Shown: positions 40,359 to 48,834, counted from the stretch's first letter. The stretch: 51,747 nucleotides of DNA from Candidatus Omnitrophota bacterium (GCA_023247055.1 JAHFHF010000004.1:1-51747); one strand, 5' to 3'. Translations and numbers: made by a program. Notes: generated by a model not told the origin, from the letters alone.

Positions 40359-40361
40359 ACG

Positions 40362-40521
40362 AGAGCAATGAGTGACGAGCAACGAGCCATGAGAAAAAAT
40401 ACTTTTTATTTTTAAATAAACCTCAGCAACAAAAACCTGCTGATTGGCTCAAACAGCGCTTACTTCTTCCCTATATCTGTTTTCTCTTTACCTCATTGCT
40501 CATGGCTCATCACTCATTGCT
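40362..40521. repeat. Heptad-repeat inverted element between folC and purH
   Basis: The left arm is made of GAGCAAT, GAGTGAC, GAGCAAC, GAGCCAT units. The right arm is CTCATTG, CTCATGG, CTCATCA, CTCATTG units in opposite sense. About 100 bp of AT-rich core lies between (contains AATAAACCT, as in the 42946 element). The left arm borders the folC start. Confidence 0.75.
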
Positions 40522-40532
40522 TTTTTTGTTAC

Positions 40533-42110
40533 TTAATGTCTAAAATGCCTTCTGCCCGTAAAGGCCATGGCAATGCCGAATTTATCGCAGGCCGCGATCA
40601 CATCGGCATCGCGGATGGAACCGCCAGGCTGGATGATGGCGCGAATTTTGTGTTCGGCCGCGGCTTCAATGCCATCGGGCATGGGGAAAAAAGCATCGCT
40701 GCCGAGCATTGCACCCTGGGTGCGTTCGCCCGCTTTGCGGCAGGCCACATAGACGGAGTCGACGCGCGACATCTGGCCTGCGCCCACACCGACAGTCCGG
40801 CGGCCCTGGGTGAGCACAATCGCATTGGACTTCACGACCTTGGCACACTTCCAGGCAAATAAAAGGTCCTCAATGCCCGCAGCGTCCAATTTGGCCTTGG
40901 TGACAAATTGCAGGTTCTTTTTGAGAAACGCCCGGTAAGCGAGCACCGGCCTATCGCGGTCCTGCACCAGAACGCCGCTTTTTAGCACGCGGATATCGTA
41001 AGCGCCAATATCTTTGGAACTGCCGATTTCAAGAATGCGCAAGTTCTTACGCGCTTTGAGTAATTCCAGAGCTTTGTGATGGAATTTGGAAGCTGCGACG
41101 ACTTCAAAAAACCCGAGTTTTTGCAAAAGCGTTTCCGCGGTTTTAGGATCGCAAGGCCGGTTGATGCCCACAATGCCGCCAAAAGCGGAAAGCGGATCAC
41201 AGTCCACGGCCATTTCAACGGCCTGTGCCAGATTCTGGTCTTCTCCGATGCCGCAAGGGTTGTTGTGCTTGACGACGCAAGCTGCAGGTTCGCTGAACTC
41301 ACGCAGGACATCCAGCACGGCTTCCGTATCCAACAGATTGTTAAAGGACAATTCTTTGCCGTGCAGCTGTTTGAACCCAAAATGAGGGCCTGGCAGCGCC
41401 GGAACATACAGCGCCGCGCGCTGGTGCGGGTTTTCGCCATAACGCAGGTCCTGGCTCTTGGAATAAAGCAGGTCGATTTTTTCAGGCAGCGGTGTTTTGT
41501 CCGTAACAGGCTTTGCCAGACGGCTTTTCAAAAACCCGGCGATGACGGCATCATAGGTGTGTGTGCGCTCAAATACTTTCAGCGCCAATTCGCGGCGCAG
41601 GCCGAGCGTGATGCCGCCGTGTTTTTTCAGTTCTGCCAGGACCGTACCGTAATCGGCAGGATCGCAGACAACGGTCACAGCGTCAAAGTTTTTTGCGGCC
41701 GAGCGCAGCATTGACGGTCCGCCGATATCGATATTTTCAATGGCCTCTTCAAAGGCCACGTCTGCGCGCGACGTCACTTTTTCAAAGGGGTAGAGATTGA
41801 CGATCACAAGATCGATCGGACGAATGCCGTGTTTTTTGGCCTGGGCGGCGTGGCTTTTTTTGTCGCGCCGGTAGAGCAGGCCGCCGTGAATTTTAGGATG
41901 CAGGGTTTTAACGCGGCCGTCCAGCATTTCAGGAAAACCGGTGAAACGTTCGACCGGCACAGCCTTGATCTTGGCATCCTGCAGCGCTTTGAGCGTACCG
42001 CCCGTGGAAAGAATTTCGACTTTGCGCCGGTTGAGTTCGGCAGCCAGCTCCAAAAGGCCGGTCTTATCGGAAACGCTGATCAACGCTCTTTTGATTTTAA
42101 CGGTGGACAT
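40533..42110 (-). CDS. purH: Bifunctional AICAR formyltransferase / IMP cyclohydrolase
   Basis: The 525-aa PurH performs the last two steps of purine synthesis. The N-terminal cyclohydrolase domain starts KRALISVSDKTGLLELAAEL and has SRADVAFEEAIENIDIGGPS. The formyltransferase half has the catalytic CVVKHNNPCGIGEDQ and ends with QPGGSIRDADVIAACDKFGI and AMAFTGRRHF. Length is normal and no repeat insertion is seen. The start (ATG 42110) has AAAGG about 9 nt upstream and overlaps the end of the PabC-like gene by 31 bp, implying co-transcription with the folate genes, which fits since the enzyme uses 10-formyl-THF. Confidence 0.95.
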   Translation of the reverse strand: MSTVKIKRALISVSDKTGLLELAAELNRRKVEILSTGGTLKALQDAKIKAVPVERFTGFPEMLDGRVKTLHPKIHGGLLYRRDKKSHAAQAKKHGIRPIDLVIVNLYPFEKVTSRADVAFEEAIENIDIGGPSMLRSAAKNFDAVTVVCDPADYGTVLAELKKHGGITLGLRRELALKVFERTHTYDAVIAGFLKSRLAKPVTDKTPLPEKIDLLYSKSQDLRYGENPHQRAALYVPALPGPHFGFKQLHGKELSFNNLLDTEAVLDVLREFSEPAACVVKHNNPCGIGEDQNLAQAVEMAVDCDPLSAFGGIVGINRPCDPKTAETLLQKLGFFEVVAASKFHHKALELLKARKNLRILEIGSSKDIGAYDIRVLKSGVLVQDRDRPVLAYRAFLKKNLQFVTKAKLDAAGIEDLLFAWKCAKVVKSNAIVLTQGRRTVGVGAGQMSRVDSVYVACRKAGERTQGAMLGSDAFFPMPDGIEAAAEHKIRAIIQPGGSIRDADVIAACDKFGIAMAFTGRRHFRH

Positions 42111-42940
42111 TCGCTTTGGACCTTTTTTCTAAAGCAGCGGTGGAGCTGCGTGGTGACGGGGCCGGGCATTTGCCGGCCGATCTCGCGCGCATCCAGGCTG
42201 CGGACCGGTAGAATTTCCCATGAAGTATTGGTTAGAAAAGTTTCTGAGGCTGTATAAATTTCATGACGCGTCAGAGGCTCTTCACGCACTTCAAGGCCTT
42301 CAAAGAGGGCGCATTCTATCACAAAGCGCCGGGTAACTCCATTGAGGATGCCCTGCAGGGGCGGCGTGCGCAGGCGCGGTTTTTTGCCAAAAAAATCGAC
42401 GATAAACAGGTTGCCGATACGCACTTCAGTGACATACCCCAGGCTGTCCAAAAAGACCCATTCATAGACCGCCGCCGGGCGCGGCTCAAGCGTGGCAAAA
42501 AGCGCATTCGTGTAATCGGTAGTTTTGGCTTCCGGCGGCGCTGCATGCGAAAGGGAACGCTTCACCGGTGAAGTCTTCAGGGTAACTCCAGTTTCATAAA
42601 GGTCTTGGGGTGCGCGGCGTTCGCCGATCATGACCAGAAATCCGGCCGGTGTCCAGGTCACGCGCAGCACCGCTTCAGCTTTGCCGTAGCCTTGAACGGC
42701 TAGGCGCACTTCACGACGAATTTTGGCCAAGGCTTCTTTGCCCGCCTTGTGCGGCTGTAAAAAAGCAGGCGCGGCCGTTTGAACTGATTCGCACAGACGC
42801 TCAAGATGCTCTTCTTCACGGAAAATCCGGCTGTTATAAACGCGCAGAGTTTCAAAAACGCCCACATCCTCCGGATCATAGCTTTTTAAAGCGATTTGAC
42901 CGTCAACGGGCTTGCCGTTTAAAAAATAAGTGTTTTTCAT
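42080..42940 (-). CDS. pabC: Class IV aminotransferase, probable aminodeoxychorismate lyase
   Basis: Starting at ATG 42940 (MKNTYFLNGKPVDGQIALKS) the protein is 286 aa. The 11 extra codons upstream (MTQDPRLKTNL) are a translated heptad repeat and are rejected. Fold type IV PLP landmarks: VGVFETLRVYNSRIFREEEH, the PLP-binding Lys 139 in EAKTTDYTNALF, EWVFLDSLGYVTEVRIGNLF (phosphate-cup Glu), GILNGVTRRFVIE, and ASETFLTNTSWEILPVRSLD. The family also includes branched-chain and D-amino acid aminotransferases. Placement between pabB and purH/folC favours PabC, which releases 4-aminobenzoate for folate synthesis. The C-terminal tail overlaps the purH start. Confidence 0.75.
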   Translation of the reverse strand: MKNTYFLNGKPVDGQIALKSYDPEDVGVFETLRVYNSRIFREEEHLERLCESVQTAAPAFLQPHKAGKEALAKIRREVRLAVQGYGKAEAVLRVTWTPAGFLVMIGERRAPQDLYETGVTLKTSPVKRSLSHAAPPEAKTTDYTNALFATLEPRPAAVYEWVFLDSLGYVTEVRIGNLFIVDFFGKKPRLRTPPLQGILNGVTRRFVIECALFEGLEVREEPLTRHEIYTASETFLTNTSWEILPVRSLDAREIGRQMPGPVTTQLHRCFRKKVQSECPPLKSKER

Positions 42941-42945
42941 CAAGT

Positions 42946-43102
42946 TAGTCTTGAGCCGTGGGTCTTGAGTCATGAGTAAAAATAAAATAGTTTCTCATTA
43001 AATTCGCACCCGCAATAAACCTAAAAAAAGGCCTCAGATCCCCTGTGGCTTCTGGATCTCATCACCGCTTAAATTATTCCTCACGACCCACGACTCAAGA
43101 CT
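42946..43102. repeat. Heptad-repeat inverted element between pabC and pabB
   Basis: The left arm has units GTCTTGA, GCCGTGG, GTCTTGA, GTCATGA. The right arm has CACGACC, CACGACT, CAAGACT in opposite sense and contains the pabB stop codon. The core begins TTTCTCATTAAATTCGCACC, then CGCAATAAACCTAAAAAA, which is nearly the same as the core of the element at 50573-50778. Confidence 0.8.
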
Positions 43103-44555
43103 TTTTCGCAGCTTTGTTCAGGGCGGCTTTCATGGCTTCACCTTTATGCAGGGTTTCTTCGTATTCGCGGCGCGGGTCGGAATCATGCACAATGCCCGCG
43201 CCGGCTTGATAAAATCCGCGGCCGGCGCGCAGGCTCCGGCCGGAATCTAAAAACCTCGAGTTTTTAGATGCTTTTCCTGTGCCGACGTACGGACGTCGGC
43301 CTGATTTTAAAACCAGCGTGCGGATAACGATATTCAAATCCGCATTGCCGTAAAAATCCACATAACCCATCGAACCCGTGTAAATCCCCCGCCGCTCAGG
43401 CTCAAGTTCATCGATGATTTCCATGCAGCGGATCTTAGGACATCCGGTAATAGTTCCGCCCGGAAACATGGCCTGTATCAGATCAAAGACATCGCGGTCT
43501 GGGCGCATCCGGCCCGTAATCCGTGATACAAGATGCAGAACGTGCGAATACTTTTCAATGGCCATGAGTTCTTTGACCTTGACGGTCGGCCAGCGGCAGA
43601 CGCGTCCGAGGTCATTGCGCTCAAGATCAACCAGCATTAAATGCTCGGCTCTTTCTTTTTCGTTGTTTAAAAGCTCGCGCGCCAGAGCGCGTTCCCGGCC
43701 GCGTACGCGCGGGCGCGTGCCTGCAATCGGCACGGTTTCGCACCATGGACCGCGTTTGCTGACCAGCCGTTCGGGCGAGCTGCTGACAATTTCGAGTTCG
43801 CCCGCTTTCAAAAAAGCGCTGAAGGGCGATGGATTGATGGTGCGCAAAGCGCCGTAAAGCGCCAGCGCGCTTCCGCCATAATCAAAATGAAAACGCTGCG
43901 AAAGGTTGGCTTGATAAATATCCCCGGCCGCAATATAACGTTTGGCGCGCCGCACCATCCTTTCAAAACGCGGGCGGCTGAGCCCCGCCCGGAAACGCGA
44001 AAAGCGAAAAGCTTTGAGTTTCGGAACGTCTTGGAATAATTCCTGCATGGTCTGAAAAGCCGCGCCCGATTTCTCCTGCGTCACCCGCAAATAACACTTG
44101 GCCGCATGATCGTAGACGATTAAGTTCCGGTAAAACCCAAGGTGCAGGTCGGGCACCCCGCCCCAGCGGGGTTTGGCGGCGCGGGCGCGCCGGAAATGCA
44201 GCGGTTCAAAAAGCCCGGCCAGTTCATAACCCCAGAATCCCACGGCGCCGCCTGTAAAAAAAGACGCGGATGGCCGTTTAGCCGGGCGGTATTTGCGCAT
44301 CAGCTTGCGCAGAACCGGCCAAAGCTGGGAAGCGGCGTAAACCTGTTTGCGTTTTTGATCCGTGACTTCAAGCCGGCGGCCGGAGACCCGGACTTCGGCA
44401 AAAGGGCTCCAGCCGATGTAGGAATAGCGCTGGGCCGGAGGCTGGTAGAGCGGGCTGTCGAGAAAAAAAGCGGTAGGATAGCGTTCATGGACGGCCTGGA
44501 AAATCTGCCAGGGAGTTTTTTTGGAACGCAGCTTTTGGATGCGGACAGTGGCCAT
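43095..44555 (-). CDS. pabB: Chorismate-binding synthase component I (aminodeoxychorismate synthase, PabB-like)
   Basis: A 486-aa member of the TrpE/PabB family. It has YSYIGWSPFAEVRV, AGDIYQANLSQRFHF, VSSSPERLVSKRG, VPIAGTRPRVRGRERA, LVDLERNDLGRVC, the MFPGGTITGCPKIRCMEIID signature, and QAGAGIVHDSDPRREYEET. The PIAGT box has Ala where classical PabB has the catalytic Lys (PIKGT). Ala is typical of anthranilate synthase TrpE but is also found in some PabB proteins. The adjacent pabC-like gene, purH and folC favour folate, but TrpE is possible. About 25 residues (YVGTGKASKNSRFLDSGRSL) are encoded by palindromes inserted just before the last conserved motif. The gene starts 22 bp after hflC. 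Confidence 0.82.
   Translation of the reverse strand: MATVRIQKLRSKKTPWQIFQAVHERYPTAFFLDSPLYQPPAQRYSYIGWSPFAEVRVSGRRLEVTDQKRKQVYAASQLWPVLRKLMRKYRPAKRPSASFFTGGAVGFWGYELAGLFEPLHFRRARAAKPRWGGVPDLHLGFYRNLIVYDHAAKCYLRVTQEKSGAAFQTMQELFQDVPKLKAFRFSRFRAGLSRPRFERMVRRAKRYIAAGDIYQANLSQRFHFDYGGSALALYGALRTINPSPFSAFLKAGELEIVSSSPERLVSKRGPWCETVPIAGTRPRVRGRERALARELLNNEKERAEHLMLVDLERNDLGRVCRWPTVKVKELMAIEKYSHVLHLVSRITGRMRPDRDVFDLIQAMFPGGTITGCPKIRCMEIIDELEPERRGIYTGSMGYVDFYGNADLNIVIRTLVLKSGRRPYVGTGKASKNSRFLDSGRSLRAGRGFYQAGAGIVHDSDPRREYEETLHKGEAMKAALNKAAKKS
43245..43300. repeat. In-frame twin palindromes inside pabB
   Basis: ATCTAAAAACCTCGAGTTTT plus TAGAT (43245-43269; 10-bp arms, 5-nt loop) is followed by GCCGACGTACGGACGTCGGC (43281-43300; 8-bp arms). 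Both are read through in frame and separate the usual strand ending in KSGR from FYQAGAGIV. Confidence 0.75.
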
Positions 44556-44577
44556 GCGGCAACCCGGCAGTCCGGCG

Positions 44578-45513
44578 TTACTCTGTTTTTTTCAAATACT
44601 TCAAAAACTCGCTGTCGGTGGACAAGACAAGCCGGCTGCCCTGGAGAGCTGCAGGATAGGACTCCAGCGTACGGATCAATGCATAAAATTCAGGGTCTTT
44701 ACCGTAAGCTTCCCCGTAAATGCGGATCGTTTCAGAGTCTGCCTCGCCCTTAATGGTCTGCGCCTTGCGGTAAGCTTCAGAGGTCAGGCGCTTGAGTTCT
44801 TTCTCTTTTTCGCCTTCGATTTCTGCACGAATACCCTGGCCTTCCGAACGCAGGGTTTCAGCGGCGCGTTTTCTCTCAGAGATCATGCGCTCAAAAACCT
44901 TGGTTTGGACGGTTGCAATGTAATTAATGCGCTTAATGCGCAAATCGATCAACTCAATGCCGTAGTCTTTGACGATGTCGCGCGCCGAATGCAGAATGTC
45001 GCGCGTAATGGTATCGCGGCCCATCGCGATTTTTTCATAGTCTCCCTGAACCACCCCGTCATCATCGACACCTTTGACTTCAAGAATGCGGTTGGTGCTG
45101 CGCACAATGTCGACCAAATTGTGTTTGGTAATAAAGTTCCGCGTCACGCCGTCCATAATGTCATCCAGGCGCGTCTGGGCCTTGGATTCGGTATGCATGG
45201 TCTGCAGAAATTTGAGTGGATCGACAATGCGCCAACGGCCGGTCACATCCACCCAAATAAATTTTTTATCGCGTGTCGGCACCTCGGAAGGATACCCGTC
45301 CCATTCCAAAAGGCGCTTGTCAAAATAGTGCACCGTCTGGATTCCCGGAATTTTCCATTTTAGCCCCGGCGTTTTGACGGGCCCGCCGATCGGTTCACCG
45401 AACTGCGTCACCACCGCCATGCGGGTTTCGTCCACGATATAGGCGCTGTTTAAAAGCACGATGCCGGCCAAAGAACTTAAAATCAAAACAAATGCAAAAA
45501 AGGGCTGTTTCAT
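44578..45513 (-). CDS. hflC: HflC, SPFH-domain modulator of FtsH protease
   Basis: The 311-aa protein has one N-terminal membrane helix (residues about 5-24, FAFVLILSSLAGIVLLNSAY). An SPFH/prohibitin domain follows (AVVTQFGEPIGGPVKTPGLK, VDVTGRWRIVDPLKFLQT), then a Glu/Lys/Arg-rich coiled coil (KVFERMISERKRAAETLRSE, AEIEGEKEKELKRLTSEAYR), ending DSEFLKYLKK. HflK and HflC form a large periplasmic cage around the FtsH protease, controlling turnover of membrane proteins. The start codon overlaps the hflK stop by four bases (ATGA), the usual coupled order hflK-hflC. Confidence 0.93.
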   Translation of the reverse strand: MKQPFFAFVLILSSLAGIVLLNSAYIVDETRMAVVTQFGEPIGGPVKTPGLKWKIPGIQTVHYFDKRLLEWDGYPSEVPTRDKKFIWVDVTGRWRIVDPLKFLQTMHTESKAQTRLDDIMDGVTRNFITKHNLVDIVRSTNRILEVKGVDDDGVVQGDYEKIAMGRDTITRDILHSARDIVKDYGIELIDLRIKRINYIATVQTKVFERMISERKRAAETLRSEGQGIRAEIEGEKEKELKRLTSEAYRKAQTIKGEADSETIRIYGEAYGKDPEFYALIRTLESYPAALQGSRLVLSTDSEFLKYLKKTE

Positions 45514-46553
45514 TGGACGCCTCCGTCTTTTTTGGCCCCATCCAGATTCAGGAAAGGCAGCAGGCTTTTCTGGTTTTCATCCAGCACCCACTTACTTTCC
45601 AGTCCGGGCATCAGCGCCTCAAAAGTTTCAAGATAAAGCCGCTTACGCGTCACCACAGGCGCCTTTTTATAGGCCTCCAGCGTCATCAAAAAGCGCTCGG
45701 CATCGCCTAGCGCGCGGTTGATTTTGTCGAGTTTATATCCTTCGGCCTCGCGCATCTGCTGTTCAGCCTGGCCTTTGGCTTTGGGAATCACGCGGTTGTA
45801 TTCTTCCCAAGCCTGGTTAATCAGTTTCTCCTTTTCCTGCCGGGCTTCGTTGACTTCATTGAACGAGGGTTTAACCTCATCCGGCGGATTGACGTCCTGT
45901 AAAATCACGTTCAGAATTTCAATACCGGCCTGATACTCGTCCAGAATGGACTGAAGCTTCGCCGAAGCTTCGTACTGGATTTCTTCGCGGCCGGCCGTCA
46001 GCACTTCATTGATGGTATGATCGCCGATCACAAGGCGCATGACGGCTTCGGAAATATTGCGCAGCATGTCGCGCGGATTGCGGATTTGAAAGGCAAACAT
46101 GACCGGATCTTTAATGCGGTATTGCACAATCCATTGCACAACCGCCGTATTGAGATCGCCCGTCAGCATCAACGATTCGTCTAAAAAAGGGTCTCCCCCC
46201 GCCCCACGGTAAACATTTTGCCGGCGCTGCATGGCAAATCCCTCGTCGTTTTCATAGATGGAACGTATGCCCGGCACGGCGGTTCTAAAGCCGAATTCTT
46301 CTTTGAACACATGCGTCGTCTTGATGTTCTGGCTGGTTTCAATGCCAAAGGGCAGTTTCGTATGCAGTCCCGGCGGCGTCGTGCGGATGTAGCGGCCAAA
46401 ACGCTGGACCACGCCGGCTTCGTCCTGGTCAACCTGGTAAAAGAGCGACCCGGCTGCCGCGAGTGCCGCCAGCAGCACAAGCACGGGCGCAACAGCCGCC
46501 CATTTAAAAGGCGGAAAATTAAAGGGGCTTTGGGGAGAATATGCGTTTGCCAT
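45510..46553 (-). CDS. hflK: HflK, SPFH-domain modulator of FtsH protease
   Basis: A 347-aa partner of HflC with a single membrane helix at about residues 17-40 (WAAVAPVLVLLAALAAAGSL). The SPFH domain has VDQDEAGVVQRFGRYIRTTP, PGLHTKLPFGIET, the NLTGDLN-equivalent MLTGDLNTAVVQWIVQYRIK, and LNVILQDVNPPDEVKPSFNE. A coiled coil with AEQQMREAEGYKLDKINRAL follows. The Gly-rich N-terminal tail of enterobacterial HflK is replaced by a short Ser/Pro segment. GGAGGT lies 6 nt before the ATG. It lies 27 bp downstream of the DUF1015 gene. Confidence 0.93.
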   Translation of the reverse strand: MANAYSPQSPFNFPPFKWAAVAPVLVLLAALAAAGSLFYQVDQDEAGVVQRFGRYIRTTPPGLHTKLPFGIETSQNIKTTHVFKEEFGFRTAVPGIRSIYENDEGFAMQRRQNVYRGAGGDPFLDESLMLTGDLNTAVVQWIVQYRIKDPVMFAFQIRNPRDMLRNISEAVMRLVIGDHTINEVLTAGREEIQYEASAKLQSILDEYQAGIEILNVILQDVNPPDEVKPSFNEVNEARQEKEKLINQAWEEYNRVIPKAKGQAEQQMREAEGYKLDKINRALGDAERFLMTLEAYKKAPVVTRKRLYLETFEALMPGLESKWVLDENQKSLLPFLNLDGAKKDGGVQ

Positions 46554-46580
46554 GGAAATACCTCCGGAATAATGGCTGAA

Positions 46581-47921
46581 TTAACTAGACTGCCTGGCTG
46601 CAAGTTTATATTCCATCGTAAGCGGATGGAAGACAAGGCCGCTGGCCAATTTGGGATAAAAGTAGGTCGACTTCTGCGGCATCAGCTCGCCGGCCCGCCC
46701 CATTTCACTGAGAATCTGCACGCGCGGGGCCTTGAGCAAAAAGACCGCAGCTGCTGGATGCGCACGGGCATGTTCGAGCGCTTCAGAGTCCGAATGCGTA
46801 TAACGAATGACCGCTTCCCATTCGGAATCCGGAATACCCCAGAGGTGCCCGAGCACTAGATGACTTAAAACCGCCACGTCAAGTTGATACCAGACATCGG
46901 GTTTGCCGGCCGGCATGTGCTGCTTGGCTTGACGCCAATCCTTCAACGTTAACAGCCAGGACTTGCCGCCCAGTAAAAGGCCGAGTTGGATTTTTCCAGC
47001 GGAAGATTCCAATGTTTTCACAAATTCGCCGGAAGCCAGTGGTTTGATTTCAAAATAGTGTTCGAGTTTGGCCAGCGCAGCCTGCGGGTCGCGCGTCAAC
47101 GCCGGGTAGGCCTCCAGCGAAACCATGCGGTGTGTGGGGTAAAGCACAATCCCCGCATCTTCAAAAGCCACCATGGCCATCAAGATAAAATCATAAGGCA
47201 TTTCTTTGGCGGCGGGGACATTTTCCTTCGCGCGCCGCGCCAAGCTGTAATCCAGCGCCGTTTGATAACGGTGGTGCCCGTCAGCGATGTAAACGTTTTT
47301 TTGCGCCCACTGGCTTTTCAAACCTTCAAGCAGGGCGGCGTCGCGCAGCACCCAAAGTTCATGCCGCACCTTTTCTTCATCCACGGCCTGGCAATCCGGC
47401 GCTTGGGCAAGAAAAGCAGCAAACTTTGCGCGGATTTTATGATCCGGATCTTCATAGAGGCCGAAAACCGCGGAAAGATTCGTTTCCGTGGCCTGAAGAA
47501 GTTTCAAGCGGTCCTGTTTAGGTTTGGAAAGCGTCTTTTCGTGTGGAATCACGATACCTTTTTCAAAAGGCTCCAGTTTGAGACGCCCGAAGACGGCTGT
47601 GCGCACCTTGGTCTGGCCGTCTCTCAGGTCTGAAAAAGTCTGACGGTAAAGATAAAAAGCCGGCACATCCTCTTGCGTCAGCACGCCCTGCTGGACCCAG
47701 TCATGCAAGAAATCACGTGCCCGCGAATAACGGTTGCGCTCTTCGGTATCGCCTTGTTCGTCGCGGTTCAAAATAAGACGGATGCAGTTGAGCGTTGATT
47801 TTTCATACAAACGGTCCTGACCTGCGGGACTAATGACATCATAGGGCGGCGCAATCACTTCCTGCAAAGGGGCCTTCGAAGGATAATACCGGAGTGCTTT
47901 AAAAGGACGAAAGTCAGCCAT
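46581..47921 (-). CDS. DUF1015 family protein
   Basis: The 446-aa protein opens with the family hallmark DFRPFKALRYYPSKAPLQEV, then IAPPYDVISPAGQDRLYEKS. It has the conserved VYIADGHHRYQTALDYSLAR (about 215) and LYPTHRMVSL. Members of this family are widespread, cytosolic and of undefined function, often placed near serine or amino-acid metabolism genes. No membrane or signal segment is present. It heads the hflK-hflC-pabB run on the minus strand. The region upstream has two hairpins (47931-47963 and 47969-47984) and no convincing promoter. A GAAGAA 8 nt before the ATG is a weak ribosome-binding site. Confidence 0.88.
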   Translation of the reverse strand: MADFRPFKALRYYPSKAPLQEVIAPPYDVISPAGQDRLYEKSTLNCIRLILNRDEQGDTEERNRYSRARDFLHDWVQQGVLTQEDVPAFYLYRQTFSDLRDGQTKVRTAVFGRLKLEPFEKGIVIPHEKTLSKPKQDRLKLLQATETNLSAVFGLYEDPDHKIRAKFAAFLAQAPDCQAVDEEKVRHELWVLRDAALLEGLKSQWAQKNVYIADGHHRYQTALDYSLARRAKENVPAAKEMPYDFILMAMVAFEDAGIVLYPTHRMVSLEAYPALTRDPQAALAKLEHYFEIKPLASGEFVKTLESSAGKIQLGLLLGGKSWLLTLKDWRQAKQHMPAGKPDVWYQLDVAVLSHLVLGHLWGIPDSEWEAVIRYTHSDSEALEHARAHPAAAVFLLKAPRVQILSEMGRAGELMPQKSTYFYPKLASGLVFHPLTMEYKLAARQSS

Positions 47922-47930
47922 GGTTATTTC

Positions 47931-47984
47931 TTCTTGTCTCTGCCTCTATTGCCGAGACAAGAACATCGAACGCCTAAGGGCGTT
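47931..47984. other. Two hairpins in the divergent intergenic region
   Basis: TTCTTGTCTC and GAGACAAGAA form a perfect 10-bp stem with a 13-nt loop just upstream of the DUF1015 start. AACGCC and GGCGTT form a short second stem. On the minus strand they would lie in the 5' leader of the DUF1015 mRNA. Role unknown. Confidence 0.45.
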
Positions 47985-48055
47985 TGTATGTCTAGGTTGA
48001 ATGGAACGTGAGAATGCGGTTTAAGGAGGGGTGATACTACCATACGCTTTTTTCT

Positions 48056-48084
48056 TTGACAAGGTTAGGGCCCCGTCATAGGAT
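48056..48084 (+). promoter_or_regulatory. Sigma70-type promoter for the small membrane protein gene, placed for a leaderless mRNA
   Basis: TTGACA (48056-48061), 17 bp, then TAGGAT (48079-48084). The expected start point (about 48091) is only 1-3 nt before the ATG at 48093, and there is no Shine-Dalgarno sequence, so the transcript would be essentially leaderless. Confidence 0.55.
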
Positions 48085-48092
48085 GATTCCCC

Positions 48093-48467
48093 ATGTTACC
48101 TAAAAAATTCAAAATTCAGTTCGGCATCATCCGTTATTTTTTCTCTGCCGCGATCCTGTGCTTTGCCGCTTATCTTTATACCGAAGGCCATGTTTTTTTT
48201 CTGATCCTGCTGGGGCCGCCCATTCACTTGGCTAGTTTCACCGTCTCAGCGCTTGAAAACCTGCTGCAAATCCAGATTGCTAATCTTGATCTGGCCGCCC
48301 TGCTGCCGGCCACGCTGATCTATTTCTGTTTCACCGGTTTCTTGATCAAACAGCTTCTGCAAGAAAGACCAATGCGCCGTTACCTGACGCTGACAGGCCT
48401 GATCGGTTTTCTGGGTTACCTGCACTTGCTCGCCTGGCAGAATCTGTCTTCCTACCTCGGGCGCTGA
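48093..48467 (+). CDS. Small hypothetical membrane protein
   Basis: A 124-aa plus-strand gene in a mostly minus-strand region. It encodes about three hydrophobic segments (YFFSAAILCFAAYLY, VFFLILLGPPIHLASFTVSA, LLPATLIYFCFTGFLI) and possibly a fourth near the C-terminus (YLTLTGLIGFLGYLHLLAW). Basic residues (KKFK at the start; RPMRRY between helices 3 and 4) suggest a cytosolic N-terminus. No family is recognised. It has its own well-spaced promoter but no ribosome-binding site. The stop is 3 bp from the end of the convergent tRNA-binding gene. Confidence 0.7.
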   Translation: MLPKKFKIQFGIIRYFFSAAILCFAAYLYTEGHVFFLILLGPPIHLASFTVSALENLLQIQIANLDLAALLPATLIYFCFTGFLIKQLLQERPMRRYLTLTGLIGFLGYLHLLAWQNLSSYLGR

Positions 48468-48470
48468 GTT

Positions 48471-48791
48471 TCACTTCACACGCGCGCCGCTTGCAATTTC
48501 ACGCTCAGGGATCACCAGCGTCAGCTTCGTTTCGTCAGATGCCGCTAGCAGCATGCCCTGCGACTCCACGCCGCGGATGATAGCCGGCTCCAAATTATCG
48601 ATGATGACGATTTTTTTGCCTTTCAATTCTTCGGTCGTATAGTGCAGGCGGATGCCGGCCACAATCTGTTTCTGCAGATCCCCCACGCGCAATTTCAACA
48701 CAGTGAGTTTATCGGCATTCGGATGCGGCTCAGCGGATTCAATCTCGGCAATTTTAAATTCAAATTTCTTGAAATCCTCAATCGTGGGCAT
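48471..48791 (-). CDS. tRNA-binding (Trbp111 / MetG C-terminal-like) OB-fold protein
   Basis: Starting at ATG 48791, with GGAGG 8 nt upstream, the protein is 106 aa; a TTG at 48806 would put the Shine-Dalgarno inside the gene. The sequence matches the tRNA-binding OB fold found as a free protein (Trbp111) or at the C-terminus of methionyl-tRNA synthetase: KFEFKIAEIESAEPHPNADK, LTVLKLRVGD, QIVAGIRLHY, IVIIDNLEPAIIRGVESQGM, LLAAS. It binds tRNA without codon specificity and helps MetRS. No metG body is present in this window, so it is a stand-alone copy. It could alternatively serve as a CsaA-like chaperone, though the motifs fit Trbp111 better. Confidence 0.85.
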   Translation of the reverse strand: MPTIEDFKKFEFKIAEIESAEPHPNADKLTVLKLRVGDLQKQIVAGIRLHYTTEELKGKKIVIIDNLEPAIIRGVESQGMLLAASDETKLTLVIPEREIASGARVK

Positions 48792-48834
48792 GGAAAGAAC
48801 CTCCAAATTTTGATTAGTCTAGCATAGGGCACAA

